A DNA stretch of 64,000 bases from an uncultured Rhizobiaceae group bacterium (GTDB taxonomy: Bacteria > Pseudomonadota > Alphaproteobacteria > Rhizobiales > Rhizobiaceae), in assembly GCA_937930845.1 (NCBI GenBank), contig CALHBJ010000001.1:868001-932000 (forward strand), given 5' to 3'. Shown here one piece after another: positions 8,995-17,953 of this stretch (position 1 is its first letter; the number at the start of each line of letters is the position of its first letter). Made by a program: the position numbers and the translations under genes. The notes under the pieces are model-generated. The model was not told the origin of the DNA. It did no database searches and worked only from the letters and a program-made list of their open reading frames with translations.

Positions 8995-10602
8995 TCACGC
9001 TGCGCGCCGGTCTTCTAAAATCATGTCAGATGCTTTTTCTGCGATCATAATTGTGGGGGCATTTGTGTTGCCGCTCACAATACTTGGCATGATCGACGCA
9101 TCGACCACACGAAGGTTCTCAATGCCACGTACTTTCAGTTGCGGATCGACAACTGCGTCCTGGCCAACGCCCATCGCACAGCTTCCAACAGGGTGATAAA
9201 CTGTGCGTGCATTGGCGCGCAGAAAGTCAGTCAGTTCCTCATCGGACTGCACTTTTTCGCCAGGGTGGATTTCACTTAAACCGTGGGTCGTCAAAGGTTC
9301 CTGAGCCAGAATTTTGCGCGCCATGCGCACACCCTTCATCAGGCATTCCAGATCCGCATCGTCGTTCAGCAGCCCCAGATCGATTTCGGGGGGGCCTTCA
9401 CGCCGGGTGCGGCGCACGGAACCGCGGCTCTTGGGTTGCAACACACAGGTATGAAGCGACACTCCATGGCCATATTCAAACATGCGCCCCCGGGGGCTTT
9501 TCAGACCTGGGATGAGATGGAACTGAATGTCCGGGCGATCAATGTCAGAATTCGTTTTCACAAATCCCCCAGCCTCCACCATGTTCGACGACAGCATACC
9601 ACGATTGAATAAAACCCAGTTTGCAACGTCTCCAATCAAACGCGGAATGGCGCGAAAGGAAATACCATATGGGGTGATTGAACGGCTTCGATTGATCACC
9701 ATTGCGTCAACATGATCATGCAAATTCTCACCAACACCGGGCAGATCAAGCACAATTTCACTGTCCGTTTTTGAAAGTTGTTTTGCCGGGCCAATGCCTG
9801 AACGAAGCAGCAGATCAGGGCTGCCAATCGCACCAGCGGAAAGGATCACCTCCCCTCGTGCGTGAATGGTTTTACGTGTCCCGTCTTTGTATCGGCAAAC
9901 AACTCCAACCGCGCGCTTGTTGCGGATGGTCAGTTCTTCAACCTTGACCTCGGTTACAATGTGCAGGTTCTTGCGGCCTTCTATGGGCCTTAAAAAAGCA
10001 GCAGCCGTTGAATGGCGCTTGCCCCCCTTTTGGGTGACCTGATAAATGCCGACACCTTCCGGCTCCGGCGCGTTCATGTCGTGGCATGGCCGTATCTGAA
10101 GTTTGCCAGCGGACGTTACAAAATCATCGTCAATTCTATTGGGGGTTTGGAGGTCGCTGACGGACAGTTCGCCATTTTGCCCGTGATATTCTTCGCTCAG
10201 TTCACCATTGGTATTTCCTTCTGAGCGCAAGAAATATGGCAATACGGATTTATAGTCCCAGCCAACGCAGCCGTTTAGCGCCCAATCGTCATAATCGCGC
10301 CGATGGCCCCGAATGTAGATCATGCCGTTGATTGCTGACGAGCCTCCCAACACCTTGCCGCGTGGAATTTTGACTTCACGAAAACCAAGGCCAGACTGGG
10401 CCGAAGAGATATGGGCCCAATTGTGACGCTTGCTTTTGGTCAGCAACATTACGCCCAGTGGTACCGAAATCATTGGGGTCTTATCAGCGGGCCCGGCCTC
10501 AATCAGGCAAACCTTGACTGACGCATTGGCGCTTAACCGATTGGCAAGCACGGCCCCGGCAGAGCCTGCCCCCACAATGATGTAGTCGAATTGGGTGTCC
10601 AT
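8995..10602 (-). CDS. GMC-family FAD oxidoreductase (choline/alcohol dehydrogenase-like)
   Basis: 535 residues from the ATG at 10602, placing the FAD-binding GAGSAG at residues 11-16 as in family members; upstream in-frame Met codons would add a polar tail. The GMC signature [15 protein letters not shown] follows. Catalytic His470 (in [10 protein letters not shown]) and Asn512 (in GNTNAPT) are present. Such enzymes oxidise primary alcohols, choline, polyethylene glycol or aromatic alcohols to aldehydes using FAD. The gene is divergent from the sensor-BTAD regulator and heads the ABC importer operon. It may oxidise an alcohol formed in the P450/dikinase pathway across the shared promoter (inference). 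Confidence 0.9.
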   Translation of the reverse strand: MDTQFDYIIVGAGSAGAVLANRLSANASVKVCLIEAGPADKTPMISVPLGVMLLTKSKRHNWAHISSAQSGLGFREVKIPRGKVLGGSSAINGMIYIRGHRRDYDDWALNGCVGWDYKSVLPYFLRSEGNTNGELSEEYHGQNGELSVSDLQTPNRIDDDFVTSAGKLQIRPCHDMNAPEPEGVGIYQVTQKGGKRHSTAAAFLRPIEGRKNLHIVTEVKVEELTIRNKRAVGVVCRYKDGTRKTIHARGEVILSAGAIGSPDLLLRSGIGPAKQLSKTDSEIVLDLPGVGENLHDHVDAMVINRSRSITPYGISFRAIPRLIGDVANWVLFNRGMLSSNMVEAGGFVKTNSDIDRPDIQFHLIPGLKSPRGRMFEYGHGVSLHTCVLQPKSRGSVRRTRREGPPEIDLGLLNDDADLECLMKGVRMARKILAQEPLTTHGLSEIHPGEKVQSDEELTDFLRANARTVYHPVGSCAMGVGQDAVVDPQLKVRGIENLRVVDASIMPSIVSGNTNAPTIMIAEKASDMILEDRRAA

Positions 10603-10800
10603 CAGGTGACGTTCTTTCTTTGGCAGAAAGGGCGCGGTGTTTTCACAACAGGATCTGCGGTCCATCGGATCAATTGTTTTCCTCCTGCGGCCCAGTTTCA
10701 CCACGCGGCAAACCTATGTTGCATTCTGTTGTTTTTCTTTGGCTGCGATCGTGCCATGTTAAAAAATCAAGTTTTGCGCAGATGAAATTTTGAGGAAACC
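10603..10800. promoter_or_regulatory. divergent promoter region, GMC/ABC operon and regulator-P450 operon
   Basis: 198 bp between two divergent start codons. It must hold promoters in both directions and is the natural place for the sensor-BTAD regulator to bind. I could not pick out a convincing repeat pair or sigma-70 hexamers by eye. Confidence 0.5.
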
Positions 10801-12297
10801 GTGGCCAACCGGAAGCCGTCCAGCATGGACAAATCGAAGAGCAGCCTCATCGATGCAGCCATGTTTGTGTTGTTTTCAGACGCTGAATTTATGCGCAATT
10901 CGCTCAAGGCGGGTGTGAGTTCAAAACATGCTGTACTGGTGTCCGACACCCCTGCGCTGATTGAGAATCTGCCCTACCCAAATATTCCTCCAAGCGTATT
11001 GGGATTGGGCGAGCACTCGGTTGCAGGTGGCTCAATACACCAGGCGGTTTCCGCCCTTCTCCAGTTTCAGGCTCATTCCCAGGAGACATCCCAAGACGCA
11101 TCAGATGTGTCGCCAGACATATTGATCGTCGACATGACCTGGAGTGCAAGGACGGTCATCGGCACCATGTCTTTGGAAAACTGGGGGCATATTGCCGAGC
11201 AAATTTCAAACGAGTTCGGCATTGGTATGATATCTATTTATAACCGGGAATTGTTGATCGAAAACCAGATGCAATCGGCGCTGCGCGCACATCGCCAGTT
11301 CCTGGCGCCGTCAGGCATTTACAAAAACCCGTTTTGGTTGCCCGCCACATTGTCTGCCAACGGGACCATTGATGAACAGATGGCTTTTTTGCTGGAAGGT
11401 GCTGTGCCCGACTATGGGGGCATCGAATTTTTTGACCCCTTGGACCGCAGCTATGCCAGGGGGGCCGATCCTGGATGGGTTTCCAAACCAAGCCAAATCC
11501 AAATAACCACGCCAAAGTCCACCGGATGGCAGGTGCATTGTCTTGGCCCGTTACAGGTCTATCTGGCGGACCAAACACTGGTGAGCTGGAATTTCCCCGG
11601 CAGTTCTCCCCACAAAACCAGGACCTTGTTTGCCTACCTTCTCAGCGCCGGTGAAAAAGGGGCACATACAGAGCGTATGTGTGAACTGCTGTGGCCAAAT
11701 GAAGCTGCGGAATCAACGAAGCGCGGGCGCTTCCATCACGCGGTTGCCATGTTGCGGCGGGCACTTGGCAGTAAGAATTCCGTTTTGCGCTCAGGCGAAT
11801 TTTACCGCCTCAACGCACCGCCGGGAAGCTGGATAGACATATCGAGCTTTGAACAGATTTGCCGGCGCGGGTTAGCCCTGGCCAAACAGGATCAGGTTGA
11901 CGAAGCCCTTTTGATTTATCGGTCTGGGCAAGAGCTGTATCGAGGCGACCTGTTTGAAGACATTCCCCTGCAATATGTTCACAGCGAAAACGAAGACTGG
12001 TGTTTGCCCCGGCGGCGCTGGCTTCGTGATATGGCCTTGAAGATATATCGGGACGCATCGGTTCTGTTGCGCAGTCAAAACCGACAGGATGAAGCCTTGC
12101 CACTTTGCCAAAAAGCGCTTGCTCTGGATCCCATGAACGAAGACATAAATTGCGAAACCATGCGGGTGTTCCATGCCCAGGGACGAACCGACACGATTAT
12201 TCGGCAATATAAACAATATCTAACGACTTTGGAGAATATGGGCGGAACCCATGAGAGCGCAGCGATACACAAAGTCTATCGCAACCTGATGCAGTAA
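10801..12297 (+). CDS. transcriptional regulator: MEDS-like sensor plus winged-helix/BTAD domain
   Basis: 498 residues. GTG start at 10801, supported by GAGGAAAC just upstream and a stop codon 18 bp upstream in frame. Residues about 20-185 resemble the MEDS/DcmR sensory domain (DILIVDMTWSARTVIG at 106-121, then SIYNRELLIENQMQSALRAH). Residues 245-340 are an OmpR-like winged helix (CLGPLQVYL; KTRTLFAYLL) and 345-490 a helical BTAD repeat domain as in SARP/AfsR activators. BTAD regulators are usually activators of a neighbouring pathway. It leads a co-directional run of P450, dikinase, HD and SDR genes, which are its probable targets along with the divergent GMC/ABC operon. Confidence 0.85.
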   Translation: MANRKPSSMDKSKSSLIDAAMFVLFSDAEFMRNSLKAGVSSKHAVLVSDTPALIENLPYPNIPPSVLGLGEHSVAGGSIHQAVSALLQFQAHSQETSQDASDVSPDILIVDMTWSARTVIGTMSLENWGHIAEQISNEFGIGMISIYNRELLIENQMQSALRAHRQFLAPSGIYKNPFWLPATLSANGTIDEQMAFLLEGAVPDYGGIEFFDPLDRSYARGADPGWVSKPSQIQITTPKSTGWQVHCLGPLQVYLADQTLVSWNFPGSSPHKTRTLFAYLLSAGEKGAHTERMCELLWPNEAAESTKRGRFHHAVAMLRRALGSKNSVLRSGEFYRLNAPPGSWIDISSFEQICRRGLALAKQDQVDEALLIYRSGQELYRGDLFEDIPLQYVHSENEDWCLPRRRWLRDMALKIYRDASVLLRSQNRQDEALPLCQKALALDPMNEDINCETMRVFHAQGRTDTIIRQYKQYLTTLENMGGTHESAAIHKVYRNLMQ

Positions 12298-12347
12298 CCG
12301 CCAAAACAAAAGAAAAACCAAAGAAACCTCCATAGGCTTCGCCTCGG

Positions 12348-13613
12348 ATGGCAAGAAGCCCAGGGATGAGCACAGTGACCGTAATCACCGCCGAAGCGCG
12401 TAGAGACAGTTATGATCCGTTTGACCTGAGCGCGCCCCACAAAAAATGGCAACAATTCAGAAGCGAAGCTCCCGTGTTTTTCCACGAGGAAACAGGGTAC
12501 TGGATTGTAACGAGACACGAAGATGTCAAACAGGTGTTTGATGACTGGAACACGTTCTCCTCAGACAATGCACAGGCACCCATGCGCCCCATGTGTGATG
12601 AGGGTAAGCGCATCATGGCTGAAGGGGGTTTTACCGCTTATTCAGGCATGTCTGCGCGCGTGCCGCCTGATCACACCCGCATTCGCAAAATTGTCCAGAC
12701 CGCATTTGGTCCCCGGCGCTTCAAGGCGATTGAGCCCAAGGTCGAGGCGATCATTGATCGGGCGTTGACCGGGATTGAAGACAAAAGCGAAGTCGACTTC
12801 TTTCAGGAAATTGCCTATCCGGTTCCAGCCCTTGTTCTGTTTACGCTCATGGGAATCCCCGATGAAGATGTGCCCAGAGTGAAAGACTGGGCGACCAGCC
12901 GCGCGGCGCTCACCTGGGGCAACCTTACCGATGAAGAGCAACTTCCCCATGCCCATAAGATGGTGGAATACTGGGCCTATTGTCGGGGTCTTGTGGCCGC
13001 GCGCAAACAGCATCCCGGCGATGACCTCCCAAGCGATCTGCTACAGGCGCAGTCGGAAGGCCATGAAATCACCGATGAAGAAATAGCCGGTGTGATGTAT
13101 TCGGTTTTGTTTGCCGGTCACGAAACCACAACAACTTTGATGGCCAATGCGCTGAAGGTCTTGATGGAAAACCGCGACACGTGGGACGCGCTGTGTGCCG
13201 ACCCCTCAAGGATCAAGAATGCCACTGAAGAAGTTTTGCGTTTTGCACCCTCCATCGTGTCGTGGCGCCGTCGGGCGAAGGTAAACACACAAATCGGTTC
13301 TGTTGATGTGCCTGAAAATGCGAACATCTTGATGATCATGGGTTCAGCCAACAGGGATGAAACCATTTTTGAAAATTCAGAAACCTTCGACATTCACCGC
13401 GACAACGCGCGAAATCACTTAAGCTTTGGCTATGGCATCCATTTCTGCCCCGGTTTCCAATTGGCAAAAATGGAATTTGGCATCATGCTGCGCGAACTCA
13501 CAAAACGCTTCCCCCACATGAAATCAAAGCCGGGTTCGCAGGTGGAATATCTGCGGAACATTTCGTTCCGGGTGCCCAATCGGCTGGACATAGAGCTTGG
13601 AAATTCAACATGA
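12348..13613 (+). CDS. cytochrome P450
   Basis: 421 residues, a bacterial soluble class I P450. I-helix motif AGHETT is at 256-261, ExxR at 295-298 and the haem-binding loop FGYGIHFCPG has ligand Cys367. No membrane anchor or fused reductase is present, so it needs separate ferredoxin and reductase partners, none of which is adjacent. A second ATG at 12366 (MSTVTV) is an equally plausible start. The gene overlaps the dikinase N-subunit gene by 4 bp (ATGA), so the two are translated together. That pairing mirrors the 4-cresol cre cluster, where the P450 oxidises the methyl group of a phosphorylated cresol. Substrate unproven. Confidence 0.95.
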   Translation: MARSPGMSTVTVITAEARRDSYDPFDLSAPHKKWQQFRSEAPVFFHEETGYWIVTRHEDVKQVFDDWNTFSSDNAQAPMRPMCDEGKRIMAEGGFTAYSGMSARVPPDHTRIRKIVQTAFGPRRFKAIEPKVEAIIDRALTGIEDKSEVDFFQEIAYPVPALVLFTLMGIPDEDVPRVKDWATSRAALTWGNLTDEEQLPHAHKMVEYWAYCRGLVAARKQHPGDDLPSDLLQAQSEGHEITDEEIAGVMYSVLFAGHETTTTLMANALKVLMENRDTWDALCADPSRIKNATEEVLRFAPSIVSWRRRAKVNTQIGSVDVPENANILMIMGSANRDETIFENSETFDIHRDNARNHLSFGYGIHFCPGFQLAKMEFGIMLRELTKRFPHMKSKPGSQVEYLRNISFRVPNRLDIELGNST

Positions 13614-14680
13614 GTCACTCCATCTACACATTGCCATTCGCAGACATAAATCATGATGATTTTGCCCGCGTTGGCGGCAAATGCGCGTCCCTTGGCACAA
13701 TGACGCAAGCTGGAGTTGCAGTTCCCCAAGGCTTCGCCGTGACGACGGATGCCTATGTGGCCATGTTGAACAGTGGCGGTTTGCTTGGTGACATAAAGCT
13801 GATCCTGGATGATGTTAATGTCGAAGATCACGATGGAACGGAACAGGCAGCCCAGGCCATCGCCACGAAAATACGTTCGGTCCAATTGCCAGGCGATGTG
13901 GAACAGGCAATCCGCGATGCTTATGAAGGCATGGGCGAAGATTTGCCGGTCGCGGTGCGCTCGTCCGCAACGGCGGAGGACTTGCCTGATGCCTCATTTG
14001 CCGGCCAACAAGACACCTATCTTTGGGTCCGTGGTGCCGACAATGTGTTGGCGAAAATCCAGGATTGCTGGGCTTCCCTGTTTACCGCTCGCGCAATCGC
14101 CTATCGTGAAAAAAACAACATTCCCCATATCGATGTGTTGATGAGTGTGGGTGTGCAGAAGATGGTCAATGCAAGAGCTGCTGGCGTGGCGATGACGCTG
14201 GACCCGGCCAATGGCGACCGCACCCGCATCGTGATCGATTCATCCTGGGGACTGGGCGAAACGGTTGTTTCTGGCACTGTGACGCCCGACAATTTTGTCG
14301 TCGAAAAGGTGCTGCAGGAAATTATTGATCGCACCATCTCGGACAAGCATGTGGAATTGGTGGGCGATTCACAAAAAGGCGAAGCTGTTGAACGCGCGGT
14401 CGAAGAAGACCGGCGAACCGTGCCAAGCCTGAGCGACGCAGAAGTCCTTTCCGTTGCCCTGCTCGCCAAGCAATTGGAGCGGCAATACAAAACCCCTCAG
14501 GATGTGGAATGGGCATTTGATGCAGATCTGCCAGATGGCGAAAATCTGGTTGCCTTGCAAAGTCGCCCGGAAACTGTGTGGTCTCAAAAGAAAGTTGAAA
14601 AGCCCAAGACGGCCTATGCCACCGGGATGAACAGTATCGTGGGCACCCTCACCAATCCCTATGTCAGCAAGAAATCGTAA
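13610..14680 (+). CDS. PEP-synthase-like dikinase, N-terminal (ATP-binding) subunit
   Basis: 356 residues equivalent to the N-terminal nucleotide-binding half of PEP synthase/PPDK. GGKCASLG is at 22-29, RSSATAEDLPDASFAGQQ at 117-134, a WGLGE motif at 213-217 and SRPE near the end. The swivelling phosphohistidine domain is absent here and is encoded by the next gene. This split and the two sizes (about 38 and 68 kDa) match phenylphosphate synthase PpsB/PpsA and the CreH/CreI pair, which use ATP to phosphorylate phenol or 4-cresol. An aryl or alkyl hydroxyl is therefore the likeliest phosphate acceptor (inference). Overlaps the P450 gene by 4 bp. Confidence 0.88.
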   Translation: MSHSIYTLPFADINHDDFARVGGKCASLGTMTQAGVAVPQGFAVTTDAYVAMLNSGGLLGDIKLILDDVNVEDHDGTEQAAQAIATKIRSVQLPGDVEQAIRDAYEGMGEDLPVAVRSSATAEDLPDASFAGQQDTYLWVRGADNVLAKIQDCWASLFTARAIAYREKNNIPHIDVLMSVGVQKMVNARAAGVAMTLDPANGDRTRIVIDSSWGLGETVVSGTVTPDNFVVEKVLQEIIDRTISDKHVELVGDSQKGEAVERAVEEDRRTVPSLSDAEVLSVALLAKQLERQYKTPQDVEWAFDADLPDGENLVALQSRPETVWSQKKVEKPKTAYATGMNSIVGTLTNPYVSKKS

Positions 14681-14727
14681 GACCCAGGATCAAGACCCTG
14701 GTTATTTACTCGGGAGGAGTAATTGAA

Positions 14728-16539
14728 ATGACGACCAAACAGGCTTCAAAATTTCCCAGTGCATTTGATGTGGCACCTCCCGCAGGGGCCGAAGACTGGC
14801 AAAGCCTATATCCTTATTATACCCGGTTTCAGGAAGGTCGCCGCGAAGAAGATGATGGCAAATTCTGGTTTTGTAACAGTCAGCACTGGCCAACACCGTT
14901 TCGTTCCTTCGACACGATTATGCTCGACTTTGCGATTAAGGGACTGGGCCAATATAATTCCCGGCACCTGCTCATTCCGCCCGCCAATGGCATCGAATAT
15001 CGTGTGCTCAACGGCTATGTCTATTTTTCGCCCGTGGGAGTGGCACCTGAAGATATAGAGGGCCGTGTTCCACATTTTATGGAACGTGCTGGCCACTATT
15101 ATGGCAACTGGGACACCCTGCTCGCCGCGTGGAAGAAAAAAGTTCTGGCGGCTATTGATGAACTCAATGCAATTGAATTTTCGGAACTTCCCGAAGTTGA
15201 GGCATTGGAAGTCGTCACTGGTGGCGTAGGTCTCGACAGTTCCAATCAGCTGCTCGAAGGCTACGAGAAAGCCATCGAGCTTTGCTACAAGATTTGGCAG
15301 TACCACTTTGAATTCCTGAACCTGGGTTATGCGGGGTATCTGGATTTCTTCGGCTTTGTGAAAGAGCAGTTTCCCACCATCCCTGATCAGGCCATTGCCA
15401 AAATGGTTCAAGGGGTCGATTCTGAATTATTCCGCCCAGATGATGAACTCAAAGGCCTGGCAAAACTTGCTATCGAACTTGGTGTTGCCGATACGTTGAA
15501 GTCCGGCTCAGCCGATGAGGCCTTAAGCGCTGTGGGCAAGGTCGCTGGCGGCGACAAATGGCTTGCGGCCTGGGAGGCGGCAAAAAAACCCTGGTTCAAT
15601 TTCACCAGCGGTAATGGCTTTTATTCAACAGACAAATATTGGATTGATCATCTTGATATTCCTCTTGGGTATTTGCGTGACTACATAACTCGCCTTGAAA
15701 ATGGCGAAGTGATTGCCCGCCCCACCGACAAACTGATCGCCGAGCGGGATCGTATCACTGACGAATATCGCGAAATGATGGACAGTGAAGCGCAGGAAGT
15801 GTTCGACGGGAAACTCGCGCTTTCGCGTATGGTTTTCCCCTATGTGGAGGACCATAATTTCTACATTGAACATTGGGCGCTGGGCACTTTTTGGCGCAAG
15901 ATGCGCGAGCTATCTTGCCTTCTCTCCAAGCAGGGTTTTTGGGAACAGGAAGACGGCATGTTCCACCTTTCACGCACGGAAGTGCGCGATGTGCTTTGGG
16001 ATTACACAAGCGCCTGGGCCATTGGCAGTGATATCCATGGCAAGGGCATTTGGCCAAAAGAGATTGAACGACGCCAGGGGATCATTGAGAAGCTTCAGTC
16101 GGTTCCTCCAATTCCCGCACTCAACAATCCACCAGATGTCATCACCGAACCATTCACAATCATGCTGTGGGGTATCACTTCGGAAGCGGTTGAGCGTTGG
16201 CTTGAAGCCGGTGAAGAGGGCGATGGCCTGAAAGGCATGGCCGGTTCCCCAGGCGTTGCTGAAGGCACGGCGCGCGTGCTGCGCAACCCCGATGAACTTG
16301 GCTCGCTTCAAAAAGGCGAGATTTTGGTGGCACCTGTTACGGCGCCTTCCTGGGCTCCCGTGTTCGGCAAAATCGATGCCGTTGTTACCGATATTGGCGG
16401 CATGATGAGCCACGCGGCAATTGTTTGCCGGGAGTATGGCCTGCCCGCTGTCACCGGTACGGGCAATGCAAGCACGACCATCAAGACGGGCATGCGCATT
16501 CGTGTGGATGGCAACAAGGGAACTGTGGCCATTTTGTAG
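14728..16539 (+). CDS. PEP-synthase-like dikinase, phosphohistidine subunit
   Basis: 603 residues. The last ~90 residues are a PEP-utilising mobile domain with the phosphohistidine loop GGMMSHAAIV. The catalytic His is at 562, almost the same place as the reported His569 of Thauera phenylphosphate synthase PpsA. The upstream ~480 residues are acidic and tryptophan-rich, with no match I can name beyond PpsA-like proteins; they probably bind the acceptor substrate. A strong ribosome site (GGGAGGAG at 14712-14719) stands 8 bp before the ATG, so the gap after the N-subunit gene is a true gene boundary, not a frameshift. The two subunits should form one ATP-dependent kinase. Confidence 0.87.
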   Translation: MTTKQASKFPSAFDVAPPAGAEDWQSLYPYYTRFQEGRREEDDGKFWFCNSQHWPTPFRSFDTIMLDFAIKGLGQYNSRHLLIPPANGIEYRVLNGYVYFSPVGVAPEDIEGRVPHFMERAGHYYGNWDTLLAAWKKKVLAAIDELNAIEFSELPEVEALEVVTGGVGLDSSNQLLEGYEKAIELCYKIWQYHFEFLNLGYAGYLDFFGFVKEQFPTIPDQAIAKMVQGVDSELFRPDDELKGLAKLAIELGVADTLKSGSADEALSAVGKVAGGDKWLAAWEAAKKPWFNFTSGNGFYSTDKYWIDHLDIPLGYLRDYITRLENGEVIARPTDKLIAERDRITDEYREMMDSEAQEVFDGKLALSRMVFPYVEDHNFYIEHWALGTFWRKMRELSCLLSKQGFWEQEDGMFHLSRTEVRDVLWDYTSAWAIGSDIHGKGIWPKEIERRQGIIEKLQSVPPIPALNNPPDVITEPFTIMLWGITSEAVERWLEAGEEGDGLKGMAGSPGVAEGTARVLRNPDELGSLQKGEILVAPVTAPSWAPVFGKIDAVVTDIGGMMSHAAIVCREYGLPAVTGTGNASTTIKTGMRIRVDGNKGTVAIL

Positions 16540-16568
16540 AACCTGGCAGGTTCAAAGGATAAATCGCG

Positions 16569-16587
16569 CCGGGGAAGAATTCCCCGG
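16569..16587 (+). terminator. intercistronic hairpin after the dikinase genes
   Basis: CCGGGGAA (16569-16576) and TTCCCCGG (16580-16587) form a perfect 8-bp stem with a GAA loop. A short T5 run comes about 14 nt later, so termination is probably partial. It may lower expression of the HD and SDR genes relative to the kinase. Confidence 0.45.
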
Positions 16588-16632
16588 ACGCCCAAACATT
16601 TTTCACCTGCAACATTTGGAGCAGAGCGATCT

Positions 16633-17229
16633 ATGGCACGTGACCTTTCACGCTATGACCCTGTGTGGCGGGAGGCAGAACCCTATATGCGCGCGCGTAA
16701 AAATGACGTGCATATCCCCCTTTCCTTTGGATGGGCCCAACGTCTGTTGGATCACTATGAAGATGCCGATCGCGACATTTGCTCGCTTGCCATTCTGCTC
16801 CATGACATTGGCTGGTATTCAATCGATATGGATCAGATTATCAATGAAGGGTTTCGCGGCGAAAATTTTCTGCAATCCGATGTGCGCTACCTGCATGAAT
16901 CTGAAGGTGTGCGGCTGGGTACGGAGGTTCTTCGCGCCACTGGCTGGGGCGAGACAATAATTGCGGCAGTGTGCGAAATCATCGATGGACATGACACCCG
17001 GCCCTCGCCCCATCACCTTAACGACAGTATCGTGCGGGATGCCGATAAGCTTTGGCGGTTTTCCGTAACTGGAGTGGCGATCGCCTGCGACTGGATGGAC
17101 ATGACGCCCCATGAATATGCAAGACGCCTGCGAGACCAATTTGACAAGCTGGAAACCGAGATGGGCCGCAATTTTGCAATCGCGGAACTTAAAGTGACTG
17201 AAAAAGAACTGCAGCTTCACGTTATTTAG
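16633..17229 (+). CDS. HD-domain phosphohydrolase-like protein, copy 1
   Basis: 198 residues. Metal-binding HD pattern: H27, H57-D58 (LLHDIGW), H88, H120-D121 (IIDGHD) and D136/D138 (VRDADK). HD proteins are metal-dependent phosphohydrolases. The position after the split dikinase suggests it removes the phosphate after the P450 step, the role given to CreD in 4-cresol catabolism (inference). It is paralogous to the next gene, sharing the order Y-x-x-x-R-x-N-D, LLHD(I/V)GW, EIIDGHDT and KDADK/RDADK. Cytoplasmic; no signal peptide. Confidence 0.82.
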   Translation: MARDLSRYDPVWREAEPYMRARKNDVHIPLSFGWAQRLLDHYEDADRDICSLAILLHDIGWYSIDMDQIINEGFRGENFLQSDVRYLHESEGVRLGTEVLRATGWGETIIAAVCEIIDGHDTRPSPHHLNDSIVRDADKLWRFSVTGVAIACDWMDMTPHEYARRLRDQFDKLETEMGRNFAIAELKVTEKELQLHVI

Positions 17230-17240
17230 GAACGCGACAT

Positions 17241-17333
17241 ATGGACATGTTCACCCCCGGGAAGCGGCCAAAGGGTTTTGCAACTCGCCTGGCACTTGGT
17301 GCCGTCCGTTTGAATCAAGAGGTGCCGCTTTGA
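17241..17333 (+). CDS. possible 30-residue leader peptide between the HD genes
   Basis: ATG at 17241 opens a 30-codon frame with AGGAAC 9 bp upstream. Its TGA stop overlaps the TTG start of the second HD gene (cTTGA), an arrangement typical of translational coupling. The peptide is basic and matches nothing I know. It could equally be chance. Confidence 0.3.
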   Translation: MDMFTPGKRPKGFATRLALGAVRLNQEVPL

Positions 17334-17953
17334 AGGAACATAGCATCGTGTTGCCACGGGACATTCCGCTTTGGGAAGATGCAAAGCCTTATCTTGATGT
17401 GCGCAATAATGATGAACACACTCTTGTTGCTTATGGACTTGCGCGCGCATTGCTGGAACAGACGCCAGGTGCGGATGAAAGCACTGTTTTGCCTGCCATA
17501 TTACTGCACGATGTTGGCTGGAAACGGGTTGATCCAAATCTCCTGCTCGATGCGATTGGAACCAATCCCACGCGCAAGGATCTTGTATTTGACCATGAGC
17601 GATATGGCGTGGAGATCGCTTCAGAAATCTTGACCCGTCACCGGCCTGACGACGTCAACATCAAAAGTGTTCTTGAAATCATTGACGGTCACGACACAAC
17701 AAAAGAAGCCCGCTCAATCAACGATGCCGTGGTCAAAGACGCAGACAAGGGGTGGCGGACAACACCCCACGGCATGAAAATTATCTGCGGTTGGTATGAT
17801 TGGAGCATTGCAGAATATCTCGATGCAATGGAAAAAGTGGCTGTGCCGCATATGCTCACACCTGCCGGGAAAGCTTTGGCCAGTTGTCTCGTTGCAGCGC
17901 GCAGGGCAGAAGCCGCCCTTCCAGACTATTTAGAGGAACGCGCCCATGACTGA
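17330..17953 (+). CDS. HD-domain phosphohydrolase-like protein, copy 2
   Basis: 207 residues from a TTG start, with AAGAGGTG about 6-13 bp upstream; an in-frame GTG at 17348 is the alternative. Metal-ligand set H30, H60-D61 (LLHDVGW), H89, H121-D122 (EIIDGHDT) and D137 (VKDADK) is complete. It is clearly homologous to the preceding gene but well diverged, so this is an old duplication and the two may dephosphorylate successive or different phospho-intermediates (inference). The 3' end overlaps the SDR gene by 8 bp. Confidence 0.82.
   Translation: MKEHSIVLPRDIPLWEDAKPYLDVRNNDEHTLVAYGLARALLEQTPGADESTVLPAILLHDVGWKRVDPNLLLDAIGTNPTRKDLVFDHERYGVEIASEILTRHRPDDVNIKSVLEIIDGHDTTKEARSINDAVVKDADKGWRTTPHGMKIICGWYDWSIAEYLDAMEKVAVPHMLTPAGKALASCLVAARRAEAALPDYLEERAHD

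Noticed and set aside
14681-14727. Frameshift or stop splitting a single PEP synthase gene
   Set aside because: The second gene has its own strong ribosome site, and the same split with the same sizes is known for phenylphosphate synthase and CreHI, so two genes are real.
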